From assembly GCF_001885945.1 (NCBI RefSeq), contig NZ_JXKQ01000004.1:124001-188000 (forward strand): 64,000 bases of DNA, given 5' to 3'. Position 1 is the stretch's first letter. The number at the start of each line of letters is the position of its first letter. The translations under genes and the position numbers were made by a program. A model generated the notes under the pieces. The model saw only the letters and a list, made by a program, of their open reading frames with translations. It was not told the origin of the DNA and made no database searches. Below are positions 9,612 to 17,670 of the stretch, piece by piece. The stretch is from Enterococcus hermanniensis (lineage in GTDB: Bacteria; Bacillota; Bacilli; Lactobacillales; Enterococcaceae).

Positions 9612-9647
9612 AAAAGAGACGACTCTCAAGGAGTCGTCTCTTTTTGT
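9612..9647 (+). terminator. Terminator of tRNA-Glu
   Basis: The hairpin AGAGACGACTC-tcaag-GAGTCGTCTCT is followed by T's, a few bases after the tRNA. Confidence 0.85.
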
Positions 9648-9653
9648 CTAAAG

Positions 9654-9690
9654 AAAACCACCGTCACTGCTAAGCGATGGTGGTTTGGTT
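9654..9690 (-). terminator. Terminator of yidC
   Basis: The inverted repeat AAACCACC.TC / GA.GGTGGTTT lies just past the yidC stop codon. It is followed on the minus strand by TTTTCTTT. Confidence 0.65.
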
Positions 9691-9691
9691 A

Positions 9692-10627
9692 TTATTTATG
9701 TTGTTGTTTTCCAGCGTTACGTCCGCCGTTTGTATTCTTTTTGTTTTTTGGTTGATTTAGATTTGCTGGTTTTGTTTTTACAGGTTCAGCTTTTTTGATT
9801 GTTGGGGTAACAACTTGTTTTGGTGGATTTTTCTTTAAATCTTCTTGCACTTTAGCTTTGATCCGAGGTCGCATCAAAACATTTGTGATAAATGTTTGTA
9901 AACAACTAAAGACCCCACCGACTACCCAATACAAAGCGACACCGGCTGGAGAAGTAAATGACATGAAAATAATCATCAATGGAGATGCGATCATCATGCT
10001 ACGCATCGTTTTCTTTTGTTCTTCTGGAACACCGATCAATGAAATATAGCCTTGTAATAAATAAGCGATTCCGACAACTACCACTAAAATCATACTTGAT
10101 TTTGATAAATCAATGCCTAAGAAAGTAGAGTGTTGCATTCCTTCAGAAAAACGTGCTGTATAGTACAATGCTGAAAAAATCGGCATTTGAATCAGTAAAG
10201 GTAAACAACCGATTCCGCCCATCATACTCATATTGTTTTCTTTATAGACAGCTTGGACTTCACGTTGAGCAGCCATTTGTTCTTCTTGAGTAGAAGCTTG
10301 TTTCACTTTTGCTTGAGCCGCATCAATTTGTGGTTTGATGGCCTGCATTTTTTCAGTTTGGATCAATGATTTTTTTGATTGATGAATTCCTAAAGGTAAG
10401 ATGATCAAACGAACAATTACTGTCAATACGATAATTGCCAATCCGTATGACCAATTGAAATTGTGAACCATCCAGTTAAGGAAATTTTCTAAGGGAACTA
10501 CCAACGTCTTATACACGAGACCGGACGTATCTGGGTTTCCATTTTTATCCGATCGAACGCAACCCGAAAGGAGTAAAAGGATACCGAGTAAGCCGGAGCC
10601 TAAAAGCCAATTTTTAAATTTAGTCAT
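9692..10627 (-). CDS. yidC: Membrane protein insertase YidC/OxaA (lipoprotein form)
   Basis: This 311-residue protein has a lipoprotein signal (LLLSGC, lipidated Cys23) followed by the five-helix YidC/Oxa1 core (about 60-255). The core includes the family block GGIGCLPLLIQMPIFSAL and a basic C-terminal tail rich in Lys, Asn and Gln that can contact the ribosome. It inserts and folds inner-membrane proteins, alone or with SecYEG. Firmicutes usually carry two paralogues; only this one is in the window. acyP lies upstream on the same strand, but with a gap of about 105 bases. Confidence 0.96.
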   Translation of the reverse strand: MTKFKNWLLGSGLLGILLLLSGCVRSDKNGNPDTSGLVYKTLVVPLENFLNWMVHNFNWSYGLAIIVLTVIVRLIILPLGIHQSKKSLIQTEKMQAIKPQIDAAQAKVKQASTQEEQMAAQREVQAVYKENNMSMMGGIGCLPLLIQMPIFSALYYTARFSEGMQHSTFLGIDLSKSSMILVVVVGIAYLLQGYISLIGVPEEQKKTMRSMMIASPLMIIFMSFTSPAGVALYWVVGGVFSCLQTFITNVLMRPRIKAKVQEDLKKNPPKQVVTPTIKKAEPVKTKPANLNQPKNKKNTNGGRNAGKQQHK

Positions 10628-10732
10628 TAAATTCTTCCTCTACTTAATAAAAATTTATACAGGGATTACTATACTAGATAATACAAGCCTTTTCAATCTA
10701 ATTTGAAAAAATCAGGGAACCTTGTTAATTTT

Positions 10733-11005
10733 TTAATAGACAACTTTAAATCGCTCGTAATCTTTGATTGTAGCATCTTCTTGCTGTTCAATATGTTCCA
10801 CTTTGGCAAAAGGGTTTTGAGGGTGTTTCAGTTGGTCTAAAAACTGATTGATTTGTTTGTCTGTGCCAACTGCCTCAATCGTTACCGTGCCATCACTCTC
10901 ATTTTTCACTGTTCCTGTTATTCCGATTTCGCTCGCGATTTGTTGCGTAGTATAACGAAAGCCGACGCCTTGCACACGACCTGAAACATTCAAATGTAGT
11001 TTCAT
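10733..11005 (-). CDS. acyP: Acylphosphatase
   Basis: This 90-residue protein of standard length hydrolyses acyl phosphates such as acetyl phosphate or 1,3-bisphosphoglycerate. The family signature GRVQGVGFRYTTQ contains the catalytic Arg17, and GTVKNESDGTV contains the catalytic Asn35. The start has a strong AAGGAGG site. It is divergent from the methyltransferase gene that follows. Confidence 0.96.
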   Translation of the reverse strand: MKLHLNVSGRVQGVGFRYTTQQIASEIGITGTVKNESDGTVTIEAVGTDKQINQFLDQLKHPQNPFAKVEHIEQQEDATIKDYERFKVVY

Positions 11006-11154
11006 TAGAAAAAACCTCCTTATTTTATTTTCTTATCTTCTATGATAGCGACTTTTACTAGTTGTTACAAGAATTCGCGTGCTATAATGGCATGCATAGC
11101 AACAAAGTACAGAATATTTTAAAAGAATAATCAACTATCAGTGGGGTGAAATAC

Positions 11155-11919
11155 TTGAAAGAAATTCAATCAAGTAAAAATGCACTAATTAAAGAAACGA
11201 AAAAATTGCAACAAAAAAAATATCGTCAACAAACAAAAAGCTATTTATTGGAAGGCTTTCATTTGGTCCAAGAGGCCGTAGCGGCAAATGTTTCGTTAAA
11301 AGAAATCTTTATCAACCAACGAGGTTTGACGGAATGGTCGGAATGGATTGAGAAAAATCTAACGGATTATTATCTGGTATCCGATGAAGTATTAAAAACT
11401 TTGGCTAGTCAACCAACACCGCAAGGAATCGTCGCCATTGCCGAAATTATAGAACCCGAAAATGAGATTGAACTTTCTGGAGCGTGGCTTTTATTAGACA
11501 ATGTCCAAGACCCAGGAAATGTTGGGACCATGATTCGAACGGCAGATGCAGCTGGTTTTACGGGCGTAGTTTTAGGGCAAGGAAGTGCCGATTTATACAA
11601 TCCGAAGACTTTACGCAGTACGCAAGGTAGTTTGTTCCATTTAAAAGTAATCAGCGAAGAGTTAAATCAATTTATTCCGCGCTTGAAACAAAGCGGATCG
11701 CCTGTTTTTGGAACGGCCTTGGATGTGAAGGCTAAGGATTATGCAAATATCGATCGTTTAGAAAACTTTGCATTAGTCATGGGCAATGAAGGCCAAGGGA
11801 TGACAGCTGAAATTTTAGCAATGACAGATCAGAATCTCTATATTCCAATCAAAGGAAAAGCTGAATCCTTAAATGTAGCGATTGCTGCTGGGATTGTGAT
11901 GTTCCAGTTGATAAAATAA
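11155..11919 (+). CDS. SpoU/TrmH-family RNA 2'-O-methyltransferase
   Basis: This protein of about 254 residues has an N-terminal substrate-binding domain (SSKNALIKETKKLQQKKYR) and a C-terminal SPOUT knot. The three SpoU motifs are visible: NVQDPGNVGTMIRTADAAG, LVMGNEGQGM and PIKGKAESLNVAIAAGI. It probably methylates 23S rRNA or tRNA ribose; the exact target cannot be read. I prefer the TTG at 11155 because GGGGTG lies six bases before it. A GTG at 11146 would overlap that ribosome site. Confidence 0.9.
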   Translation: MKEIQSSKNALIKETKKLQQKKYRQQTKSYLLEGFHLVQEAVAANVSLKEIFINQRGLTEWSEWIEKNLTDYYLVSDEVLKTLASQPTPQGIVAIAEIIEPENEIELSGAWLLLDNVQDPGNVGTMIRTADAAGFTGVVLGQGSADLYNPKTLRSTQGSLFHLKVISEELNQFIPRLKQSGSPVFGTALDVKAKDYANIDRLENFALVMGNEGQGMTAEILAMTDQNLYIPIKGKAESLNVAIAAGIVMFQLIK

Positions 11920-12047
11920 GTCTTTACAATTTTGTAACTGTTATTAAGGAACTGTTAAACTTGCCTCTTCCTTAGATGGAAGCCTATCCAACTTTTTCTA
12001 ATCGTGCTATAATTATCGTCAGAAACAAGAAAAGGGGCATTTAATCT

Positions 12048-12545
12048 ATGGCGGAAAACTGGCGTGAAGACGAGGAATACGTTTCCTATATTGAAGATTT
12101 ACTAGCCACTGAAGAAGTACAAAAATTAGCAAATTATACTCAACATATGAATTCGACTCGTTTAGAACACTCTATTAGTGTTTCATATAATAGTTACAAA
12201 TTAGCAAAGCAATTTCACGGAGATGCGAAAGCAACAGCTCGTGCAGGTTTGTTGCATGACCTATTCTACTATGATTGGCGGACTACAAAATTTGATGAAG
12301 GTTCACATGCATATATGCATCCACGGATTGCAGTTAAAAATGCGGAAAAGATCACTGAATTGTCTGATCTTGAACGAGACATCATTGTCAAACATATGTG
12401 GGGGGCAACGATCACTCCTCCTAAATACAAAGAAAGCTATATCGTAACGATGGTCGATAAATATTGCGCAGTCAAAGAAGCTGCGGAACCTTGGTTAGAA
12501 AAAATCAATCGTTATAAATTACGCTTAAAAAAAGAATGGAACTAA
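12048..12545 (+). CDS. HD-domain hydrolase
   Basis: This 165-residue protein shows an HD phosphohydrolase pattern: a histidine in RLEHSISVSYNSYKLA (about residue 44), the HD pair in GLLHDLFYYDW (about 75-76) and a later Asp in MVDKYCAVKEA. HD proteins cleave phosphate esters or nucleotides in the cytoplasm with bound metal; the substrate here is unknown. The gene has its own promoter-like region and AAAGGGG before the ATG. Confidence 0.85.
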   Translation: MAENWREDEEYVSYIEDLLATEEVQKLANYTQHMNSTRLEHSISVSYNSYKLAKQFHGDAKATARAGLLHDLFYYDWRTTKFDEGSHAYMHPRIAVKNAEKITELSDLERDIIVKHMWGATITPPKYKESYIVTMVDKYCAVKEAAEPWLEKINRYKLRLKKEWN

Positions 12546-12564
12546 CCTTTAAATAAAAAACGAC

Positions 12565-12600
12565 TAGGCATCAAACAAAAACTTGTTTGATGCCTAATTT
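12565..12600 (+). terminator. Terminator after the HD hydrolase gene
   Basis: The long stem TAGGCATCAAACA... / TTGTTTGATGCCTA is followed by a weak AATTTAT tail. It overlaps the far-upstream ATG codons of the next reading frame, which argues against those codons as starts. Confidence 0.6.
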
Positions 12601-12628
12601 ATGCGTTAAAATAGCATTTGAGAGGAAA

Positions 12629-13261
12629 GTGAGGCGGAAGTTTATCAAACAAAATATAACAAAGCAAATACTATTCACGATTTTTGGAACCTTTATTGCT
12701 GCGATTGGTGTTCGTTTGATCGTTGTCAGCGGCTTAGGGGCGGATGCAATCAGCACATTAGTCTTAGGGATTTTACAACATGTATCTGTTCAATTCGGGA
12801 CGGTCAGTATGCTATTCAATGGCATCATTTTGATTATTATTTTCTTTTATGATCGAACAATGATCGGGATAGGTAGTATTATCAATAGTTTCGGTTTAGG
12901 TTTTTGTTTAAATATTTTAGACTGGTTGGGGATTTTACATACGATTCCAGACGGAACGGCCTATCTATCAATCATTGCAGGATCAATTATTTTTGGAATC
13001 GGAACCGGAATCTATTTATTAGCAGATGCGGGTTCTGCAGCGTATGAGTCATTGATGATCTTACTTAAACGTCTGATCAAAAGCTCAGTCAAAACGGCTA
13101 GAATTTTATTAGACGCGTTGATTTTTTTGACTGGTTTTTTATTGGGAGGACATATTGGTTGGGGAACAGTGATTGTTTTGCTATTGATGGGCCCTTCATT
13201 AGAAGTAACATTGAACCAATTGCCAAAATTAAAATTTTTCCGGATCCAAGAAGCAAAATAG
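12629..13261 (+). CDS. YczE/YitT-like multi-pass membrane protein
   Basis: This protein of about 210 residues has five or more hydrophobic helices and the pattern TIFGTFIAAIGVRLIVVSGLGADAIS. That matches the YczE/YyaS group of integral membrane proteins of unknown transport or scaffold role. The open frame extends back to ATG codons at 12587, but these lie in the upstream terminator stem. I take the GTG at 12629, preceded closely by GAGAGG; spacing is short, so the start is uncertain. Function is not known. Confidence 0.75.
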   Translation: MRRKFIKQNITKQILFTIFGTFIAAIGVRLIVVSGLGADAISTLVLGILQHVSVQFGTVSMLFNGIILIIIFFYDRTMIGIGSIINSFGLGFCLNILDWLGILHTIPDGTAYLSIIAGSIIFGIGTGIYLLADAGSAAYESLMILLKRLIKSSVKTARILLDALIFLTGFLLGGHIGWGTVIVLLLMGPSLEVTLNQLPKLKFFRIQEAK

Positions 13262-13357
13262 CTTCAATAATTTTCCCTAGTAAGTATAAACGTTATTTGC
13301 TACAATGAATAAGGTTCATTTCATAGAAAATGATATACAAATGAGGAGTGTTTATTA

Positions 13358-13921
13358 ATGATTTCAGCAAGTGATTTACGAGCAGGAATGACTTTCGTAC
13401 AAGACGGAAAATTAATCAAAGTATTAGATGCTAGCCACCACAAACCAGGTAAAGGAAATACTGTTATGCGTATGAAATTACGCGATGTCCGCTCAGGTTC
13501 TACGTATGATACAACGTTCCGTCCAGAAGAAAAATTTGAAAAAGCCATGATCGAAACAAAAGCGGTACAATATTTGTACAGCCAAGATGATATGGCGATT
13601 TTCATGGATTTAGAAACATATGAACAATATGAAATCCCAGTTACTACAGTCGAAGAAGAAATGAAATATATTCTTGAAAACATGGAAGTTAAAATTCAAT
13701 TCTTTGGTGACGAAGTTATTGGTGTGACTTTACCAACTTCAGTTATCTTGAAAGTAGTTGAAACACAACCATCAATCAAGGGTGCAACTGTTACTGGTTC
13801 AGGTAAACCAGCGACAATGGAAACAGGTTTAGTCGTAAATGTTCCTGACTTTATTGAAGCTGGCGAAATGCTAGAAATCAATACTCAAGAAGGTACGTAC
13901 CAAAAACGTGCTAATAAATAG
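13358..13921 (+). CDS. efp: Elongation factor P
   Basis: This 187-residue EF-P has the KOW-like N-domain ([17 protein letters not shown]), the exposed loop HHKPGKGNT with the modification site Lys32, and two OB domains ending [12 protein letters not shown] relieves ribosome stalling at polyproline stretches. Bacillus modifies this lysine with aminopentanol; no modification enzyme is evident here. GAGGAG lies before the ATG. Confidence 0.98.
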   Translation: MISASDLRAGMTFVQDGKLIKVLDASHHKPGKGNTVMRMKLRDVRSGSTYDTTFRPEEKFEKAMIETKAVQYLYSQDDMAIFMDLETYEQYEIPVTTVEEEMKYILENMEVKIQFFGDEVIGVTLPTSVILKVVETQPSIKGATVTGSGKPATMETGLVVNVPDFIEAGEMLEINTQEGTYQKRANK

Positions 13922-13925
13922 TTAG

Positions 13926-13968
13926 AAAAAAGCAGCCAAAACTTTTTAAAAGTTTTGGCTGCTTTTTG
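13926..13968. terminator. Terminator after efp (may serve both strands)
   Basis: The stem AGCAGCCAAAACTTTT / AAAAGTTTTGGCTGCT has A's before and T's after, between two convergent genes. Confidence 0.85.
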
Positions 13969-13970
13969 AT

Positions 13971-14870
13971 TTATAGTGCACTTTGATGAGCCATCAATTC
14001 TGGATAATATTCAAATTCAGCAAAAATTTGTGTGTTATGATCCATAAAACGTTTCGCCCAATTTTCTGCTTCAAAAAAGGCTAGAATCGTTTGATCAATC
14101 GGTTGATAAGGTATATTCAAAAAAGCAGTCAATTTACTTAAATCAGTTTCGAGCATAAATATATTTCTAGCATCATAGAGCCGATAGTAAGGCAACATTT
14201 CATTTGCTGTAATCAATTTTTTTTGGAGAAAAATCGATTCAAAGGTGCGCAATGTTACGCCGTATTGGCCAGCTCTTAAAATCTCTAAGATAGCTTTGCT
14301 ATGATTGACTAATGTTAGGTATTCGCTGTAAGGTAAATAATCTGCGTGTTCGTTTCCATGGCCGGAAAGGATATGATAAAGGGATTTAAGGCCCAATTTT
14401 TCAAATTGCTTTTTTAAGGCTAGCGCTTGTTGCTTCCGCCCATTATCATTGGCACCAAAAAAAATATCATAATCAGGATGTTGCGCAGGTGCAGCAATTG
14501 CTTTGGTGTAAAAGGAACTATTATGCAATAAACCTAAATCACGGGCTTCCAGTGGATCAAAATGATAGATACTATCGATAGCTGGTTCATTTTGAGCGGC
14601 ATTTAATTTTCGGTAATGTTCTAGTTTGAAATGGTTCCAAAAAAATAAAATGATTTTTGCTTTCGTAAAAGGCCGTATCTTAGCGGCCATCTCGACTTCG
14701 AAACCATAATCTAAAAAAATAATCAAATGAAAATGTTTTAGATAAACTGCTAAAAAGTCTTTTTTAGCAGTAAGCAAATCTTTCCCTGAATAAACACTGA
14801 TATTTTTCAAGGCAGGGAAAAAGTAGAGCGCTGAATCTTTAGCAACTAACAACACTTCAGAATTATTCAT
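13971..14870 (-). CDS. Unrecognised protein, possibly CgeB/glycosyltransferase-like
   Basis: This is a 299-residue soluble protein. The C-terminal half has features of CgeB-type GT-B proteins: DIFFGANDNGRKQQALALKK near the middle, then YLTLVNHSKAILEILRAGQYGVTLRTFES, where a host-like 'R.FE' follows a conserved loop, and a late acidic region. The N-terminal half looks like a Rossmann fold (LIIFLDYGFEVEMAAKI). It may transfer a sugar to a surface polymer, but no neighbouring cell-wall gene supports this. It is a single gene flanked by terminators. Family assignment is tentative. Confidence 0.5.
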   Translation of the reverse strand: MNNSEVLLVAKDSALYFFPALKNISVYSGKDLLTAKKDFLAVYLKHFHLIIFLDYGFEVEMAAKIRPFTKAKIILFFWNHFKLEHYRKLNAAQNEPAIDSIYHFDPLEARDLGLLHNSSFYTKAIAAPAQHPDYDIFFGANDNGRKQQALALKKQFEKLGLKSLYHILSGHGNEHADYLPYSEYLTLVNHSKAILEILRAGQYGVTLRTFESIFLQKKLITANEMLPYYRLYDARNIFMLETDLSKLTAFLNIPYQPIDQTILAFFEAENWAKRFMDHNTQIFAEFEYYPELMAHQSAL

Positions 14871-14954
14871 ATTCCTCCCAGCTTTCTAAATAGATTTGCC
14901 TTATCATAGCGTTTTCTTTAGTGATTGGCGATCAATTAGCTTGAGAAAAAACGT

Positions 14955-14986
14955 ACAAAAAAGAAGTTAGCACTAGTGCTAACTTC
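14955..14986 (-). terminator. Terminator of folT
   Basis: The 24-base perfect palindrome GAAGTTAGCACT / AGTGCTAACTTC at 14963-14986 is followed on the minus strand by TTTTTTG. Confidence 0.8.
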
Positions 14987-15045
14987 TAATGGGATTTTTT
15001 ATTCAATAGCTGATAATAATCAGCTTAAAGGTTTGATTTATTCTT

Positions 15046-15585
15046 TTAATGAGCACGGTTAAAACGTGCGATCCATTGCTTGTAAGGTAGTACACCACCT
15101 AAGAAATACGTGATGATAGTTTGAATCGGTATCCAAATAACGGTTTTAATCAAACGTGGTGCCCAAATCAACCAGCTATTTAAAGGAACATGATACATCA
15201 TGGCCAACCAAAGTGGCGTCAAAATCAAATTGATCAAAATCGTAGTTGTTAAAACAGATTGAATCGAATTTTTCCAAGTTATTTCCTTCTTATAGAAGAA
15301 ATAACCATAGATAGCTCCTTCAAGAAAAGCATTGATAGTAAAACCGATAAAAAATGCTGCTTTTGAAAAAAGTGCCATACCAATAAAATCAGCAATTACA
15401 GAACCAATTCCTGTCCATAAAGAACCGAACAGCATTCCCATGATAATTTCTGGGATGAATGTAAAACTGATTTTTAAAAATTGTGTCTCAATTCCTAATA
15501 ACCGAGACAGTGTGACCATCATAGCAATTAATAATGCCATTGTTGTGATGCTTCTAGCATCGAGATGTTTCTTTTGATTCTTCAT
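15046..15585 (-). CDS. folT: ECF transporter S component, probably folate (FolT)
   Basis: This 179-residue membrane protein has about six helices and the S-component pattern MALLIAMMVTLSRLLGI...FTFIPEIIMGMLFGSLWTGIGSVIADF. S components bind a vitamin and dock to a shared EcfAAT energising module, which is not in this window. Folate specificity is inferred mainly from the tetrahydrofolate riboswitch upstream and the FolT-like helix pattern. I choose the ATG at 15585: AAGGAG sits nine bases before it, whereas the ATG nine bases earlier abuts the ribosome site. Confidence 0.85.
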   Translation of the reverse strand: MKNQKKHLDARSITTMALLIAMMVTLSRLLGIETQFLKISFTFIPEIIMGMLFGSLWTGIGSVIADFIGMALFSKAAFFIGFTINAFLEGAIYGYFFYKKEITWKNSIQSVLTTTILINLILTPLWLAMMYHVPLNSWLIWAPRLIKTVIWIPIQTIITYFLGGVLPYKQWIARFNRAH

Positions 15586-15633
15586 TTCTAGCATCTCCTT
15601 ATAGAGCTGCTACATCTTCATGCAGCGAATGCG

Positions 15634-15730
15634 AAAATAAAACCGTAGACCAAACCAAGTCTTTCGTCCAAAGGGCAACATCCCATCCCTCTAGCACTTA
15701 ACGCTTTATTTCCTACTCTGATTTTATTTA
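15634..15730 (-). promoter_or_regulatory. Tetrahydrofolate (THF) riboswitch aptamer upstream of folT
   Basis: Read on the minus strand, the leader has the THF-class landmarks in order: AGAGTAG, GCGTTAAGTG, GGGATGGGATGTTGCCC and GGACGAAAG. A closing helix P1 is formed by AAATAAAA and TTTTATTT. A further hairpin (CTGCAT...ATGTAGCAG) lies between the aptamer and the ribosome site and could gate translation. THF binding should lower folT expression. Confidence 0.88.
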
Positions 15731-15748
15731 GGGACAAGCCCCGCAAAA

Positions 15749-15777
15749 ATAGTAGCACAGAATCAAATAGTAAACAA
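15749..15777 (-). promoter_or_regulatory. Promoter of the folT riboswitch transcript
   Basis: On the minus strand, TTGTTT and TACTAT are separated by 17 bases. They lie just upstream of the THF aptamer. Confidence 0.6.
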
Positions 15778-15894
15778 TCTTTTGATTTTGCTGAAGAAAA
15801 ACAACCGTTTCTTTTAAAAAGTTCTTTCTTGTTTGTGAAAAAAATAGTAAGATAAAGCCACAAAAAGAAAACGATTTAAGAAAGTGGGAGTTTG

Positions 15895-16659
15895 ATGTAT
15901 ACGCCAAGTGAAACAGCAGTTATTTGTGAGCAAAAAGGAATTGAAAAAGTTAAAAAAAATCTAGTTGCTAAGCTATTATTAGGATTTATTGGCGGTGCAA
16001 TGATTTCACTGGGTTACGTCGCTTATATGAAAATTGTGGCCACCACACCAGAAAAATTAAGTTTTTTGGGGACACTTTTAGGAGCTTCTGTTTTTCCGAT
16101 TGGTTTGATCGTCATTTTGTTAGCTGGTGGAGAATTAGTTACAGGGAATATGGTGGCGGTTTCTTTAGCTTGGTTAAATAAAAAAATTAGTTTAACCGAG
16201 GTTTTAGAAAATTGGCTAGTGATTACACTGGCTAATTTAGTCGGTGCATTATTTGTTGCATTTTTCTTTGGACATATTGTTGGATTAACCTCAAAAGGCG
16301 CTTTCCTACACGAACTATTAACGGTTAGTGATGCCAAAGTTGCTGCTACTCCGTTGCAAGCTTTTGTTTCTGGAATTGGCTGTAATTGGTTTGTGGGACT
16401 AGGCGTATGGTTAAGTTACGGCTGTAAAGATTCCATGGGTAAAATTGCAGGCATTTGGTTTCCAATCATGATATTTGTTTTATTAGGATTTCAGCATAGC
16501 GTGGCGAATATGTTCGTCTTATCGGATGCAATGATTGAAGGCCATCTTGGGATCGGTGCATTTTTTGCCAATATTATTCCTGTTTACTTAGGCAATATTG
16601 TCGGTGGAGTAGGTTTTGTAGCCTTTCCATATTTCATGTCTTATCAAAAAGGGCATTAA
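15895..16659 (+). CDS. Formate/nitrite transporter family (FNT) channel
   Basis: This protein of about 254 residues has six membrane helices. It has the FNT pattern: AKLLLGFIGGAMISLGYVAY in helix 1, LAGGELVTGNMV before the first half-helix, and GIGCNWFVGLGVWLS with the conserved Asn of the second half-helix. FNT pentamers move formate, nitrite, lactate or hydrosulfide. Enterococci make formate by mixed-acid fermentation, so formate is likely, but no pyruvate formate-lyase gene is nearby. The ATG at 15895 is set by GTGGGAG upstream. Confidence 0.9.
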   Translation: MYTPSETAVICEQKGIEKVKKNLVAKLLLGFIGGAMISLGYVAYMKIVATTPEKLSFLGTLLGASVFPIGLIVILLAGGELVTGNMVAVSLAWLNKKISLTEVLENWLVITLANLVGALFVAFFFGHIVGLTSKGAFLHELLTVSDAKVAATPLQAFVSGIGCNWFVGLGVWLSYGCKDSMGKIAGIWFPIMIFVLLGFQHSVANMFVLSDAMIEGHLGIGAFFANIIPVYLGNIVGGVGFVAFPYFMSYQKGH

Positions 16660-16680
16660 ATAAATAACTATTCTAAGAGA

Positions 16681-16720
16681 AAAACTAGTCTATCCTGTTA
16701 TAGGATAGACTAGTTTTTTG
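16681..16720 (+). terminator. Terminator after the FNT channel gene
   Basis: The stem AAAACTAGTCTATCCT / AGGATAGACTAGTTTT is followed by T's. Confidence 0.85.
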
Positions 16721-16799
16721 TCAAAATTAAGCTTATCTCTATAAAAGACAAAAGAATATGTAGCAATTAAGAGGAACCCATTCCCTGATCCAGATTATG

Positions 16800-16826
16800 A
16801 TACAATAAAAATTATTTATATTGTAT
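16800..16826. promoter_or_regulatory. Inverted repeat upstream of aroD, candidate operator
   Basis: Perfect 8-base arms ATACAATA and TATTGTAT lie 11 bases apart, about 40-60 bases before aroD. The symmetry suggests a dimeric repressor site, but I cannot name the regulator. Confidence 0.4.
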
Positions 16827-16863
16827 ACGTGTTAACTAAGAAAAGCATCAAGTAGATCAAAAA

Positions 16864-17631
16864 ATGAAGAGGATTGAGTGGACGTTGAAGAAAGTATCGA
16901 TTGATAATGTAGTTTTTGGGGAAGGGATCCCGAAGATCATTGTTCCATTAGTAGGGAAAACTAAAGTCGAAATCTTACAAGAAATTGAAATTGTTGCACA
17001 AAGTGATTGCGATGTTGTGGAATGGCGAATTGATCATTATGAAAAAGTATTAGATTTTGAAGAGACAGCTACTTTTTCAAAAAAAGTAAAGCAAGCTATC
17101 AATAAGCCATTACTCATCACCTTTAGAACGGTAAAAGAAGGGGGCGTTTGTCCTTTACAGGATGAAAAGTATTTTGAGTTGTATCATGCATTGATGGAAC
17201 GAGGAGATTTAGATTTGTTGGATATTGAATTGTTTATGCCAACAGAAGCGGTAAAAAAAGCCGTCTCAAAAGCACATGAAAAAGGAATCAAGGTCATCAT
17301 GTGTAACCATGATTTTGATAAGACACCTACCAAAGAAGAAATAATTCAACGTTTAAGAACGATGCAAGAAAAAGAAGCTGATATTTGTAAAATTGCGGTT
17401 ATGCCTCAAAATACACATGATGTCATCGTGCTTCTTGATGCAACGCAAGAAATGTATCATAATTATGCAGATCGACCACTGATCACGATGGCTATGGGGA
17501 AGCTAGGTGTTGTAAGCCGTGTTTCCGGTGCGACTTTTGGTTCTTCGGCGACTTTTGGCGCAGCCAAACAGGTTTCAGCCCCTGGGCAAGTTTCAGTAAA
17601 TAAGTTAAAAAATATATTAACAAGTTTATAA
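16864..17631 (+). CDS. aroD: 3-dehydroquinate dehydratase, type I
   Basis: This protein of about 255 residues has all type I DHQase signatures: VVEWRIDHY, the catalytic His in MCNHDFDKTP, the Schiff-base Lys in ICKIAVMPQ, and the substrate loop SAPGQVSV near the end. It dehydrates 3-dehydroquinate to 3-dehydroshikimate in the shikimate pathway. It stands alone rather than in an aro cluster. An in-frame TTG at 16885 (giving MKKVSIDNVVFGEG) is an alternative start that better matches the family's N-terminus. Confidence 0.95.
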   Translation: MKRIEWTLKKVSIDNVVFGEGIPKIIVPLVGKTKVEILQEIEIVAQSDCDVVEWRIDHYEKVLDFEETATFSKKVKQAINKPLLITFRTVKEGGVCPLQDEKYFELYHALMERGDLDLLDIELFMPTEAVKKAVSKAHEKGIKVIMCNHDFDKTPTKEEIIQRLRTMQEKEADICKIAVMPQNTHDVIVLLDATQEMYHNYADRPLITMAMGKLGVVSRVSGATFGSSATFGAAKQVSAPGQVSVNKLKNILTSL

Positions 17632-17669
17632 AAAACGTTCAATGAGTTCTACTCATTGAACGTTTTTTT
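17630..17669. terminator. Shared terminator of aroD and pepO
   Basis: The stem AACGTTCAATGAG-ttcta-CTCATTGAACGTT is flanked by A's and T's, so it can work on both strands. Confidence 0.85.
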
Positions 17670-17670
17670 A

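Noticed and set aside
12587-12628. Upstream ATG starts for the YczE-like protein
   Set aside because: They lie in the preceding gene's terminator stem. A GTG at 12629 is a better start although its ribosome site spacing is short.
15618-15863. Minus-strand open frame of 81 codons upstream of folT
   Set aside because: It spans the THF riboswitch and its promoter; the bases are explained as structured RNA, and the translation looks random.
16023-16337. Minus-strand open frame of 104 codons within the FNT channel gene
   Set aside because: Antisense shadow of a clear membrane protein gene, with no start signals.
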